Shown here piece after piece: positions 42,421-51,242 of a stretch of DNA of 64,000 bases. Within the stretch, counting starts at the first letter, position 1. Each line of letters starts with the position of its first letter. The translations under genes and the position numbers were made by a program. Source of the stretch: Psychrobacillus faecigallinarum (GTDB lineage Bacteria > Bacillota > Bacilli > Bacillales_A > Planococcaceae). Under the pieces are notes generated by a model, which saw only the letters and a list, made by a program, of their open reading frames with translations, did no database searches and was not told the DNA's origin. The stretch is from assembly GCF_014836595.1 (NCBI RefSeq), contig NZ_JACSQO010000013.1:45411-109410 (forward strand). The letters are read 5' to 3'.

Positions 42421-43158
42421 GTGGCTAAAAAAGAGAGAGATATAGATGATTATTTAGCTCATCTATATGTTCATACAAATGAGATAGAGCATTTTGCATT
42501 ATTTAGTGGGATTTCAGTTCAACAATTTTTGAAGTTTACTGATTTGCCCTTCCTATTATTGTTAAAGCATCGATATGAAGATTCTTCTTTTAATATGCAT
42601 ACGCAAATGGAGTTCATAGGAAAAAATCAATATGCACACTTTTTAAAGGAAATGACTGAAAAGTCCTTTTCGCTGTGTTTATTAGATTTCTCGGATGAAC
42701 GAAAATTAAATATGCTAACGCCACAGGAACAAGCTGAACTTTTATATATAGCTCACAAGAAGGAAGCTTTTCGCTCACCATTCTATCATCATCTTCAAAA
42801 TCGATTTGTTTATATGACTGATGAGGAACAGCATATTACTAAAATATATTTTAGAGATCATGAAGATTTTTATTATTTAATTGCTGACTGGTTTAACCAA
42901 CAGATTAAAGATAAAACAAAATCTACTGCATTTTGGAGAAAAAAGAATAACGTTATATTGCCAGAGCTTTCCTCTACCACAGTGGAGAGGTATACAGACT
43001 TTTATGAGGACGGAGTAATTATGTCTTTATTCCGAAGTGATAAAACAAATTATGGGATTGAGATACGTTGCTTACCGGAAAATATTTTCCCGGATGAGGT
43101 GCTAGAGGATATTAAGCACCATATAAAAAGACCATATGATTTCATAATAGAAGTATAA
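42421..43158 (+). CDS. Hypothetical cytoplasmic protein
   Basis: Protein of 245 residues with no motif I recognise. It is soluble, rich in aromatic and charged residues, and looks like a single globular domain: IDDYLAHLYVHTNEIEHFALF, FLLLLKHRYED, TPQEQAELLYIAHKKEAFRSPFYHH, then a long C-terminal part with IRCLPENIFPDEVLEDIKHHI. GTG 42421 has GAGGAG eight bases before it. It is followed by a good terminator, so it is monocistronic, between rodA and a pair of SMR exporters. Confidence 0.75.
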   Translation: MAKKERDIDDYLAHLYVHTNEIEHFALFSGISVQQFLKFTDLPFLLLLKHRYEDSSFNMHTQMEFIGKNQYAHFLKEMTEKSFSLCLLDFSDERKLNMLTPQEQAELLYIAHKKEAFRSPFYHHLQNRFVYMTDEEQHITKIYFRDHEDFYYLIADWFNQQIKDKTKSTAFWRKKNNVILPELSSTTVERYTDFYEDGVIMSLFRSDKTNYGIEIRCLPENIFPDEVLEDIKHHIKRPYDFIIEV

Positions 43159-43161
43159 GGG

Positions 43162-43200
43162 AACGCTTTTGCTACATTTCGTTGCAAAAGCGTTTATTAT
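43162..43200 (+). terminator. Terminator of the hypothetical gene
   Basis: AACGCTTTTGC pairs with GCAAAAGCGTT over TACATTTCGTT, followed by TATTATG. Confidence 0.82.
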
Positions 43201-43219
43201 GTATATGAGGTGATTGAGA

Positions 43220-43549
43220 TTGGCTTGGATTCTACTAGTAATTGCAGGATTAACTGAAATCATATGGGCGATTGGTTTAAAGGAAGCGCATGGCTTCACA
43301 GAGCTAGTCCCGTCCATCATCACAATATTATTTCTTATAATAAGCTTTTTTTTATTCGCGAGGGCGATGAAGACGATTCCAATAGGAACTGCATATGCTA
43401 TATTTACCGGAATAGGAGCTGCCGGCACGGCGATTGTCGGAATTCTTTGGTTTAATGAACCAGTTAGTATAGGGAAAATTGTGTTTTTATGTATATTACT
43501 CTTCGGCATTATAGGTCTGAAGCTAAGTGATACCGAGGAGGTGGAATAA
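43220..43549 (+). CDS. SMR family exporter subunit, Gdx/SugE-like (YkkC type)
   Basis: Four-segment membrane protein of 109 residues. It opens with AWILLVIAGLTEIIWAIGLKE, the glutamate of which is the conserved substrate-binding Glu of SMR proteins, and has the IPIGTAYAIFTGIGAAGTAIVGI loop of guanidinium exporters. In B. subtilis YkkC and YkkD (GdnC/D) form a heterodimer exporting guanidinium. TTG 43220 follows AGGTG by seven bases. Its stop codon overlaps the next start by one base (TAATG). No guanidine riboswitch is present upstream: only 61 bases, mostly a terminator. Confidence 0.87.
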   Translation: MAWILLVIAGLTEIIWAIGLKEAHGFTELVPSIITILFLIISFFLFARAMKTIPIGTAYAIFTGIGAAGTAIVGILWFNEPVSIGKIVFLCILLFGIIGLKLSDTEEVE

Positions 43550-43863
43550 TGGAATGGATTACACTAATTGCTGCGGGATTATTTGAGGTGGCCTTTGTTA
43601 TTTGCATGAAGCTCTCCAATGGCTTTACAAACAAAAAATTTACAGCCCTTACCATTATTTCTGCTTCTTTAAGTTTCTTTTTACTATCGTTGGCTTTAAG
43701 GGATATTTCTGTGGGTACAGGATATGCAGTGTGGACTGGAATAGGAGCAGCGGGAAGTGTGTTAGTCGGTATGTACTTCTTTAACGAAAAGAAGAGCCGT
43801 CTGAAATTATTCTTTTTAAGCTGTATTATATTTGGAGTCGTAGGTCTTAAACTTTTTGGCTAA
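43549..43863 (+). CDS. SMR family exporter subunit, Gdx/SugE-like (YkkD type)
   Basis: Four-segment protein of 104 residues, partner of the preceding gene. Membrane segment 1 carries AAGLFEVAFVICMKLSNGF with the conserved glutamate. The GTGYAVWTGIGAAGSVLVGM block is typical. The pair most likely forms an antiparallel heterodimer that exchanges protons for guanidinium or related cations. GGAGG precedes the start and ATG 43549 overlaps the stop of its partner. Confidence 0.87.
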   Translation: MEWITLIAAGLFEVAFVICMKLSNGFTNKKFTALTIISASLSFFLLSLALRDISVGTGYAVWTGIGAAGSVLVGMYFFNEKKSRLKLFFLSCIIFGVVGLKLFG

Positions 43864-43927
43864 TGGTTCATGTATTAATATTAGAAGTGATAAAATAGAA
43901 ATATCCAAAACGTGGAGGTAACAAGTG

Positions 43928-45034
43928 ATGAAATTGAAATTAGGATTATTATATGGTGGGAAATCTGCAGAACATGAGGTTTCTTTATTAACAGCAAGAG
44001 CAGTTTCTCAAGCAATTGATTTTGATAAATATGAAGTATACCCCGTCTTTATCTCAAAGGAAGGAGAATGGAGAAAGGGTCAAAAGCTATTAGGTCCTGT
44101 GGAAACAGTAGAAACACTTCAATTTGGGGATGATACAGGGAAAGCGAATGACATAACTAGCTTCCTGCCGGCGGAGAACTCTGCACAAGAGCTTGATGCA
44201 TCGACTGGTAATGAAGGATTAGATGTGATATTCCCGTTGCTTCACGGCCCAAATGGAGAGGATGGTACCGTTCAGGGATTACTAGAAGTATTGAACTTGC
44301 CATATGTGGGAAATGGAGTATTAGCTTCAGCTGCTGGAATGGATAAAGTAGTTATGAAGCAACTTTTTGCACAAGCAGGTTTAAAGCAGGTTCCTTTTGT
44401 ACATTTCATCCGTAAAGAGTGGAAAAACAATCAAGCGTTATTACTTGAAAAGATTGAGAGCAGCTTGAAGTGGCCATTATTTGTCAAGCCAGCTAATCTA
44501 GGCTCTAGTGTTGGGATAACGAAAGCAAATAATCGTGAGGAACTAATAAAGGCAATCGACCTTGCTTTTAAATATGATCGTAAAATCCTAGTAGAACAAG
44601 GTATTGTAGCTCGTGAAATAGAAATGAGTGTTTTAGGAAATGACACGCCAAGATGTTCGGTTGCTGGAGAAGTATTACCAACGAAAGACTTCTATGATTA
44701 CTCTGCAAAATATATAGATGGCACTACAAACTATGCTATTCCAGCAAAAGTATCGGATAGATTGCAAAAATCATTAGAGGATGCTGCAATTCGTGCATTC
44801 AAAGTGTTAGACTGCTCTGGATTGGTTCGCGCAGATTTCTTTGTTACGGATACAGAAGAGGTATTAATCAATGAAGTGAACACGATGCCTGGCTTCACAC
44901 CAATTAGCATGTATCCAAAGCTTTGGATGGCTTCTGGCTTATCATACTCAGACCTAATCGAGGAGTTAATATCACTAGCTATCGAACGCTATGAGGAAAA
45001 ACAGCAGCTTGAGCATTCAAAGGACGGAGAGTGA
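43928..45034 (+). CDS. ddl: D-alanine--D-alanine ligase
   Basis: ATP-grasp enzyme of 368 residues that makes the D-Ala-D-Ala dipeptide for the UDP-MurNAc pentapeptide. Diagnostic blocks: LLYGGKSAEHEVSLLTA, HGPNGEDGTVQGLLEVLNLPYVGNGVLASAAGMDK, KPANLGSSVGITKA, then DFYDYSAKYIDG near 250 and FVTDTEEVLINEVNTMPGFTPISMYPKLW near 305. The tyrosine in the DYSAKY region suggests a D-Ala-D-Ala rather than D-lactate enzyme. GGAGG lies nine bases before ATG 43928; a GTG three bases earlier is also possible. Stop overlaps the murF start by four bases. Confidence 0.95.
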   Translation: MKLKLGLLYGGKSAEHEVSLLTARAVSQAIDFDKYEVYPVFISKEGEWRKGQKLLGPVETVETLQFGDDTGKANDITSFLPAENSAQELDASTGNEGLDVIFPLLHGPNGEDGTVQGLLEVLNLPYVGNGVLASAAGMDKVVMKQLFAQAGLKQVPFVHFIRKEWKNNQALLLEKIESSLKWPLFVKPANLGSSVGITKANNREELIKAIDLAFKYDRKILVEQGIVAREIEMSVLGNDTPRCSVAGEVLPTKDFYDYSAKYIDGTTNYAIPAKVSDRLQKSLEDAAIRAFKVLDCSGLVRADFFVTDTEEVLINEVNTMPGFTPISMYPKLWMASGLSYSDLIEELISLAIERYEEKQQLEHSKDGE

Positions 45035-46407
45035 CTAAGTTGAAAAAGACATTAGCACAAATTGCAAAGTGGTTAGGATTAGAACAGCCAACTAGTAACC
45101 CTGTAGTTACAGGGGTATCTATTAATACACGCACATTAAGACCAGGAGATTTATTTATTCCCTTTCGTGGTGAGAATGTGAATGGTCATAAATTTGTAGA
45201 GGCTGCATTTGAAAATGGAGCAGCTGCAGCATTTTGGTTAAAGGATGAGCCGAATCCTCCGAAGGATGTTCCCTTACTCTTTGTAGAAAGTAGTGAAGAG
45301 GCACTTCAGCAGATGGCTCGAGCTTATCGGTCTGAGCTTTCTACGGTATTTATAGGAATCACGGGCTCTAACGGTAAAACTTCCACAAAGGACTTGCTAG
45401 CAGGTATGCTTACCCCTTACTTCCGAGTGAAGAAAACAGAAGGAAATTTTAACAATGAGCTAGGTCTTCCTCTTACTATTCTTTCTTTAGAGGAAGATAC
45501 CGAGTATGCAGTACTTGAGATGGGTATGAGCTCTTTCGGAGAAATAGAGTTCCTTTCTAATATGGCAAAACCGACATACGCAGTTATAACTAACATCGGA
45601 GAGGCACATATGCAAGATCTAGGTTCTCGTGAAGGTATTGCAAAAGCAAAATTTGAAATTATTTCTGGTCTAGCCAAGGACGGACTACTTGTTTATGATG
45701 GTGATGAACCGCTTTTGAAACCATTCATATCAAATGTTCCCGAGCTAAACACTAAATCCTTTGGCACTGATGAGTTAAATGATTTACGTATTGAACAGGT
45801 GACTTTTACAGAACAGGGAAGTAGTTTTATGGTAAGTGGTGAGCTAAACGAAGAAATGACTATACCTGTTCTTGGGAAGCATCAGGTGAAAAACACCTTG
45901 GCAGCTATACTGATTGGGAAGGAAATTGGACTGTCTGCCCAGCAAATGCGTGAGGCATTAAAGCAAATCGTACTAACAGATATGCGAATGCAGGTCATCG
46001 AAGCAAAGAATGGCAGTATCTTTATAAACGATGCCTATAATGCGGCGCCAACTTCTATGAAAGCTGCCATTCACTTTCTAGAAAAATCGACTATTAAACC
46101 AGATAAGTGGTTAGTGCTAGGGGATATGCTAGAGCTTGGTCCAAATGAAAAATCATTCCATGAAGAAATTAGTCATTCGATTTCCAATGAGGTATTCTCT
46201 GGTATTTGTTTATTTGGTCCACGTATGAAATGGTTATATGACCAGCTGGCAGATAAATTCAGTGAACAACAGCTAAAATGGGTGGAAGATGATTATGAAT
46301 CGCTTATATCTTTTTTAAATTCAAACATTAAGAAGGATTCTATTGTTTTAGTGAAGGGTTCAAGGGGAATGAGATTAGAAAAGGTTATTGAACCCTTTCA
46401 AAAATAG
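45031..46407 (+). CDS. murF: UDP-N-acetylmuramoyl-tripeptide--D-alanyl-D-alanine ligase
   Basis: Mur ligase of 458 residues, the last cytoplasmic step of the pentapeptide precursor. It contains the P-loop GITGSNGKTSTKD near 108, FNNELGLPLTILSLEEDTEYAVLEMG near 137, and INDAYNAAPTSMKAAIHFLE near 325, all MurF motifs. It uses the product of ddl, its immediate neighbour, and the frames overlap by four bases (GTGA), the same arrangement as in B. subtilis. GTG 45031 is taken as start; TTG 45040 is an alternative closer to the GGAGAG site. Confidence 0.95.
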   Translation: MTKLKKTLAQIAKWLGLEQPTSNPVVTGVSINTRTLRPGDLFIPFRGENVNGHKFVEAAFENGAAAAFWLKDEPNPPKDVPLLFVESSEEALQQMARAYRSELSTVFIGITGSNGKTSTKDLLAGMLTPYFRVKKTEGNFNNELGLPLTILSLEEDTEYAVLEMGMSSFGEIEFLSNMAKPTYAVITNIGEAHMQDLGSREGIAKAKFEIISGLAKDGLLVYDGDEPLLKPFISNVPELNTKSFGTDELNDLRIEQVTFTEQGSSFMVSGELNEEMTIPVLGKHQVKNTLAAILIGKEIGLSAQQMREALKQIVLTDMRMQVIEAKNGSIFINDAYNAAPTSMKAAIHFLEKSTIKPDKWLVLGDMLELGPNEKSFHEEISHSISNEVFSGICLFGPRMKWLYDQLADKFSEQQLKWVEDDYESLISFLNSNIKKDSIVLVKGSRGMRLEKVIEPFQK

Positions 46408-46431
46408 TAGCTATAGGAGAGTAGGTCTTAC

Positions 46432-47142
46432 ATGAAAACAGGAATACTTTGCATACATGGTTTTACTGGAGGTCCATACGAGGTGCAGCCTTTCGTGGAC
46501 TACTTGGAAGCAAATACAGACTGGCAAATTGTAGTTCCTACTCTTCCTGGTCATGGAGAAATTTTAGAATTAAAAAGCTTAACCGCCGAATCGTGGATGA
46601 TGGCTGCCGAACAGGCACTGCGTATGCTTCAAAAGGAAGTAGATCGTGTGTATGTAGTTGGCTTTTCTATGGGCGGAATTATTGCCATTTATTTAGCTCT
46701 GCGCTATAAAATTGATAAAATGGTTTTATTAAGTGCTGCCGCAAAATACATAAATCCAGCACAGCTGTTACATGATATAGGGGACGTAGCAAAAAAAATA
46801 GTGGAAGGTAAGTCTGAAGAAAATACACTTTTCCAAATCTATAGTAAAAAGCTACGTGCAACCCCTATTCCAGCAGCTTTAGAATTTGTACGCCTGGTTA
46901 AGATGGTAGAACCCTATTATGAGCAAATTACTATCCCTGTATGTCTAGTCCAAGGGAAAAAGGATGGTATAGTTCCTTATACGGCAGCGCCCTTCTTATT
47001 TGACCACATTAAATCTACAAACAAGCAGCTAATCTTTTCGGATAGCGGAAAGCATCATATTTGCTATAGCGATGATTGTCAGAATTGGTTTCCACAAGCT
47101 CTTGCATTTTTAAGGGAAGAAGTGCAGGAAAAGATTTGTTAA
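46432..47142 (+). CDS. Alpha/beta hydrolase (carboxylesterase / monoacylglycerol lipase type)
   Basis: Hydrolase of 236 residues. The nucleophile Ser79 lies in GFSMGG, the oxyanion block is HGFTGGPYE at residues 9-17, and the acid and base are in GKKDGIVP and GKHHICYSDD. These match the EST30/YvaK-type carboxylesterases of Bacillales, which act on short-chain esters and monoacylglycerols. It follows murF by 24 bases and may be read from the same transcript. Purine-rich site before ATG 46432. Confidence 0.87.
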   Translation: MKTGILCIHGFTGGPYEVQPFVDYLEANTDWQIVVPTLPGHGEILELKSLTAESWMMAAEQALRMLQKEVDRVYVVGFSMGGIIAIYLALRYKIDKMVLLSAAAKYINPAQLLHDIGDVAKKIVEGKSEENTLFQIYSKKLRATPIPAALEFVRLVKMVEPYYEQITIPVCLVQGKKDGIVPYTAAPFLFDHIKSTNKQLIFSDSGKHHICYSDDCQNWFPQALAFLREEVQEKIC

Positions 47143-47166
47143 CTACTGGATATAAATTCGAATTCA

Positions 47167-47195
47167 TTGCAACTAGCAAAATTGCATGCTATACT
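47167..47195 (+). promoter_or_regulatory. Strong SigA promoter before a terminator
   Basis: TTGCAA (47167-47172), a 17-base spacer and TATACT (47190-47195) with an extended TG at -14. Transcription should start near 47202. Confidence 0.75.
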
Positions 47196-47228
47196 ACGTT
47201 TAGAACAATGGATACATTTTGTGTGAAG

Positions 47229-47262
47229 ACTCTTCAGCGTTTATTGAAGAGTACTTTTTTTT
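47229..47262 (+). terminator. Intrinsic terminator in the cshA leader
   Basis: ACTCTTCA pairs with TGAAGAGT across an 8-base loop, then AC and eight T residues. It ends transcripts of the hydrolase gene and also any RNA begun at the 47167 promoter, about 60 bases upstream. Confidence 0.85.
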
Positions 47263-47461
47263 GAACATAACGGTTTGTTTACGCAAGAATTAACGAACCG
47301 CTCGGCAAAAGACCGGGCTTTCCCTTTATATAAGACCCCTCTGATCTAAAACCACAGAGAATTTTAAGTAACGGAAACGTTCCTCGTATAGGCTCGAATT
47401 TGCCAATTTCATCTGAAAATGTAACCATTTGTCAAAACAGAACAAAAAGGAGATTAAAATT
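47263..47461 (+). other. cshA leader region
   Basis: About 200 bases of non-coding leader between the terminator and cshA. One hairpin is visible: GCTCGG-7-CCGGGC, with one G-U pair, followed by a pyrimidine-rich TTTCCCTTT. Long leaders are usual for cold-induced helicase genes. I did not find a clear second promoter in it; TATATAA lies after the hairpin. Confidence 0.45.
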
Positions 47462-48997
47462 TTGACAAATTTTTCAGAATTAAATATTAGCGCTTCTACA
47501 CTAAAATCCGTACAACGAATGGGATTTGAAGAAGCTACACCAATCCAAGAAGGTACTATTACTCATGCTATGGAAGGCCGCGATATTATTGGCCAAGCAC
47601 AAACAGGTACTGGTAAAACTGCCGCTTTCGGTATTCCGATGATTGAAAAAATTGACCCTAAAAACCCTAATATCCAATCTTTAATCATTGCTCCAACACG
47701 TGAACTTGCAATTCAAGTTTCTGAAGAGCTATATAAATTGGGCTATGATAAAAAAGTTCGTTTACTTTCTGTATACGGAGGACAAGAAATTGGCCGTCAA
47801 ATCCGTGCACTTAAAAACAAGCCACAAGTAATCGTTGGTACACCTGGTCGTATCCTTGACCATATTAACCGTCGTACTTTAAAGCTTGATCAAGTAGAAA
47901 CATTAATCTTGGACGAAGCTGATGAAATGTTAAACATGGGCTTCATTGATGATATCAATACAATTTTAGAAAGTGTTCCAGACAATCGTCAAACTTTATT
48001 GTTCTCAGCAACTATGCCGGGACCAATTCGAAAAATTGCTGATAAATTCATGAAAGATCCAGTTGAAGTAAAGATTAAATCAAAAGAAATGACTGTTGAA
48101 AATATTGAGCAGTTCTATGTAAAAGCTACAGAGCGTGAAAAATTTGATTTCCTTTCAAGAATCTTGAACGTTCACCAACCAGAGCTTGCAATTATTTTTG
48201 GACGCACTAAACGTCGTGTAGACGAGCTTGCAAATGCCTTAAGTATTCGTGGCTACTTAGCTGAAGGAATTCACGGAGATTTAAGCCAAGCGAAGCGTAT
48301 GTCTGTCTTGAAGCAGTTCAAATCAAACAAAATTGACATTCTTGTTGCAACAGATGTGGCTGCTCGTGGATTAGATATCTCAGGCGTTACTCACGTTTAT
48401 AACTTTGATATTCCACAAGATCCAGAAAGCTATGTTCACCGTATCGGTCGTACAGGACGAGCTGGTAAAAGTGGGATTGCGGTAACATTTGTTACTCCAA
48501 GAGAAATGGGCTACCTGCGCATTGTAGAAGACACTACGAAAAAACGTATGACAGCTCTTCGTCCACCAAGCTCAGATGAAGCATTAGTTGGACAGCAACG
48601 TGTAGCAATTGAAGCTCTTACTGAAATTATTAACAAAAATGACTTAGGTGACTATCGTACACTTGCAGCAGAAATGCTTGAAAAGCACGAAGCTATTGAT
48701 GTAGTTGCAGCAGCAATTAAATCAATGACAAAAGAGCCAGACGATACACCAATCTCACTTTCTGAAGAACGCCCATTACCTGCTCGTAGAGAGCGCAGTG
48801 GTGGCGGACGCAGCGGTGGCGGCGGATACAAAGGTAACCGTAGCGGCGGAGGACGTAGTTCATCAAGTCGTGGAAGTGATCGCGGATCTTCTCGTACAGG
48901 TGGCAGTTCACGTCCAAGCGGCCGTCGTAGCAGCGGACCACGTGACGGTTCTACTCAACGTAGCACAAGAACTCGTTCACCACGTAACGAAGGCTAA
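47462..48997 (+). CDS. cshA: DEAD-box RNA helicase CshA
   Basis: ATP-dependent RNA helicase of 511 residues for mRNA turnover and ribosome assembly, important in the cold. Helicase motifs are all visible: Q motif near 25-29, AQTGTGKT (46-53), PTREL, TPGRI, DEAD (151-154), SAT, and the C-terminal [17 protein letters not shown] and [10 protein letters not shown]. Residues about 440-511 are a Gly/Ser/Arg-rich tail with RGG-like repeats for RNA binding and degradosome contacts. TTG 47462 follows AAGGAG by nine bases; the upstream in-frame extension has no site. Same locus as ydbR of B. subtilis. Confidence 0.95.
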   Translation: MTNFSELNISASTLKSVQRMGFEEATPIQEGTITHAMEGRDIIGQAQTGTGKTAAFGIPMIEKIDPKNPNIQSLIIAPTRELAIQVSEELYKLGYDKKVRLLSVYGGQEIGRQIRALKNKPQVIVGTPGRILDHINRRTLKLDQVETLILDEADEMLNMGFIDDINTILESVPDNRQTLLFSATMPGPIRKIADKFMKDPVEVKIKSKEMTVENIEQFYVKATEREKFDFLSRILNVHQPELAIIFGRTKRRVDELANALSIRGYLAEGIHGDLSQAKRMSVLKQFKSNKIDILVATDVAARGLDISGVTHVYNFDIPQDPESYVHRIGRTGRAGKSGIAVTFVTPREMGYLRIVEDTTKKRMTALRPPSSDEALVGQQRVAIEALTEIINKNDLGDYRTLAAEMLEKHEAIDVVAAAIKSMTKEPDDTPISLSEERPLPARRERSGGGRSGGGGYKGNRSGGGRSSSSRGSDRGSSRTGGSSRPSGRRSSGPRDGSTQRSTRTRSPRNEG

Positions 48998-49010
48998 TTC
49001 TAAAAAATAT

Positions 49011-49047
49011 AAAGGTGAATCCAATTTATTGGATTCACCTTTTTTTA
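49011..49047 (+). terminator. Terminator of cshA
   Basis: AAAGGTGAATCCAAT with ATTGGATTCACCTTT over two bases, then T residues. Confidence 0.93.
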
Positions 49048-49226
49048 TACATAAGCAGTATTGCAACGGCCTAATACCACGAAACGCGTCATTTGATAAA
49101 AGCAGAATTCATTAATGCTTTATCTTGTATTTATAAATAAAGAAAAATTATGAACTCAATGTATGATAAAATGAAACATTTCCCTTTCACTTTCGTATAC
49201 AATGACAAGAGAAGAGGTGCATAAGA

Positions 49227-49706
49227 ATGAGAAGAGAACCGATTAACCGAATTTCCGTAAAAGGTTTAAGAGTTTGGAGAATTTATGGCATAATCCAGAC
49301 CCTAATTGTTTTGTTATTAGGGATAGGGACAGGAGTTATCAACTACTTTACCGGAAATTATATATGGTTATACATAGTGGCAGGAGCAGGAGTATTGCTT
49401 GTCGGATATTTATTAATTTACTTATTTCCAAAGGTAAGATGGAGTAGATGGAGATACGAAGTAAGGGATCAGGAAATCGAGCTGCAGCACGGATTGTTTG
49501 TAGTAAAGAGAACACTGGTACCAATGGTTAGGGTGCAACATGTAGATACTGAGCAAGGACCAATTTTACGAAAGTATGATTTAGCTTCTATCACAATTTC
49601 TACAGCAGCAACAAGTCACACTATCCCCGCGTTAATAACGGAGGAAGCAGATGAATTGCGCGGAAGAATATCAGTGCTTGCAAGGGTGGCGGAAGAAGAT
49701 GTCTAA
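49227..49706 (+). CDS. ydbS: Bacterial PH-domain membrane protein YdbS
   Basis: Protein of 159 residues: two membrane segments (about 20-45 and 48-70) followed by one bacterial pleckstrin-homology domain (bPH2/DUF304), recognisable by RYEVRDQEIELQHGLFVVKRTLVPMVRVQHVDTEQGPI. In B. subtilis ydbS and ydbT are adjacent and linked to resistance to antimicrobial compounds. Here ydbS overlaps ydbT by 8 bases. AGAGG precedes ATG 49227. Confidence 0.87.
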   Translation: MRREPINRISVKGLRVWRIYGIIQTLIVLLLGIGTGVINYFTGNYIWLYIVAGAGVLLVGYLLIYLFPKVRWSRWRYEVRDQEIELQHGLFVVKRTLVPMVRVQHVDTEQGPILRKYDLASITISTAATSHTIPALITEEADELRGRISVLARVAEEDV

Positions 49707-51198
49707 AGAAAAGTATAAGCTTCATCCGATTTCAGCCTTGATTAATTTTGTAAAAGTGTTAAAGGAAATGATTCTTCCATTAATCGTTTTATTGGTGGTG
49801 AATGGTTTTGGAGACGATTCAAACTTTTGGTCTGGACTTTTCACATATGGAATTTATGCAATAGTACTTTTATTCATGTTAGTGAGTGGAATTATCAAGT
49901 GGAAGAGATTCCGCTATTGGTTTGAAGATGGAGAACTCAGAATAGAATATGGACTTTTTGTAAAGAAAAAGCGTTATATCCCTTTTGACCGTATTCAAAG
50001 CCTCAACTATACAGAAGGTATTTTCCATAGACCTTTTGGATTGGTTAAGGTAAAAGTAGAAACTGCAGGAGGAGGGCCAACAAAGGAGGCCGACGCTGAG
50101 CTCACTGCGATTAGTAAGGAAGCTGCAGAACAAATAAAAAAAGAGATAATGCTGGCTAAAAGTCAAGATACTCCAATTCTAGAAGAGGGAATAGAGATTA
50201 CAGAAACCATGAAGGAAGAAAAAAAGCCAATCTTTCGTATGTCTACAAAGGAACTGTTGGTTCTAGCAAGTACCTCAGGTGGAGTAGGTGTATTCTTTTC
50301 TGGTCTTGCAGTATTTGCATCCCAGTTCTCTGAATTGATACCTTACGAGAGAATTTATAATGAGATTATGATCTTCATTAAATTTGGTGTACTCATGGTA
50401 GCGTTAGTTGTTTTCTCTGTTTTACTCGTTGCATGGGCAGTTTCTGTCTTGCTAACTTTCATCAACTATTATGATTTTACAATTAGAATAGAGGATGAGG
50501 AGATTATTATTACTAGAGGGCTTCTAGAGAAAAAGAAAATCACCATTCCTTTAACGCGCATACAAGGAATACGCTTAGTAGAAAATCCCCTTCGTCAGCT
50601 CACTGGATATGCCACGGTAACTGTAGATAGCGCGGGAGGATCAATGGCAGAAAAAGACGAAACGATTCGTCTGCTTCCATTAATAAAAAAAACAGAAATA
50701 AATCCTATTTTAGAAGAGATTTTTCCGGAATTTCAGCTACAGCCTAGCTTTCAAAGAGTTCCAAACAAATCTAGAAAGTTTTTCTATCGCTTAGACTTGC
50801 TGTGGATTATACCTATAGCCGCTGCAGTCATTTACTTCTTTTATCCATATGGATTATTATCTCTTCTATTAATACCTGCTAGTTTTGGCTTAGGAGTTTG
50901 GCAAAAGAAAACTGCCGGCTTTTATATAGAGGAAACACAGTTAGTCGCTCAATATCGATTATTTAGTAGAGTGACCGTTTGGATGGAAAAGAGACGAATT
51001 CAGTCTATGACTGCTCGAACAACATATTTTCAAAAGAAATCAGATGTTGCATCTATAGTGGTGACCATTAAATCTGGAGTTGGAGGGGCAGAAACAGTGA
51101 TTCCCCACATAGAAAAAGTGGATTCGGAAAAACTATTAAGCTGGTATGAACCAACACGAAAATCTAAAACAATCATAGAAAAAGAACAGTCCGAATAA
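49699..51198 (+). CDS. ydbT: Bacterial PH-domain membrane protein YdbT
   Basis: Protein of 499 residues carrying three bPH2 domains separated by paired membrane segments. Repeated signatures are FEDGELRIEYGLFVKKKRYIPFDRIQSLNYTEG near 75, RIEDEEIIITRGLLEKKKITIPLTRIQGIRL near 265, and a less conserved one near 410 (QYRLFSRVTVWMEKRRIQSM). It probably forms a complex with YdbS at the membrane. The start ATG 49699 overlaps ydbS. A hairpin formed by the last codons and beyond serves as terminator. Confidence 0.87.
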   Translation: MSKEKYKLHPISALINFVKVLKEMILPLIVLLVVNGFGDDSNFWSGLFTYGIYAIVLLFMLVSGIIKWKRFRYWFEDGELRIEYGLFVKKKRYIPFDRIQSLNYTEGIFHRPFGLVKVKVETAGGGPTKEADAELTAISKEAAEQIKKEIMLAKSQDTPILEEGIEITETMKEEKKPIFRMSTKELLVLASTSGGVGVFFSGLAVFASQFSELIPYERIYNEIMIFIKFGVLMVALVVFSVLLVAWAVSVLLTFINYYDFTIRIEDEEIIITRGLLEKKKITIPLTRIQGIRLVENPLRQLTGYATVTVDSAGGSMAEKDETIRLLPLIKKTEINPILEEIFPEFQLQPSFQRVPNKSRKFFYRLDLLWIIPIAAAVIYFFYPYGLLSLLLIPASFGLGVWQKKTAGFYIEETQLVAQYRLFSRVTVWMEKRRIQSMTARTTYFQKKSDVASIVVTIKSGVGGAETVIPHIEKVDSEKLLSWYEPTRKSKTIIEKEQSE

Positions 51199-51213
51199 GG
51201 GCTGTTCTTTTCA
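51180..51213. terminator. Bidirectional terminator between ydbT and rhomboid genes
   Basis: AAAGAACAGTCC pairs with GGCTGTTCTTT; the first arm covers the last ydbT codons. T-run on the plus strand; on the minus strand the hairpin is followed by TTTTTCTATG. Confidence 0.85.
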
Positions 51214-51242
51214 TTTCATCTTATGAGATTTTTTATGATTTA

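Noticed and set aside
43100..43220. Guanidine-I riboswitch before the SMR genes
   Set aside because: Only one terminator hairpin fits in the space; no conserved riboswitch core is visible.
48798..49115. Second long frame inside the 3' end of cshA
   Set aside because: It is an out-of-frame reading of the Gly/Ser/Arg-coding repeat region, rich in Ala and Val, without its own start site.
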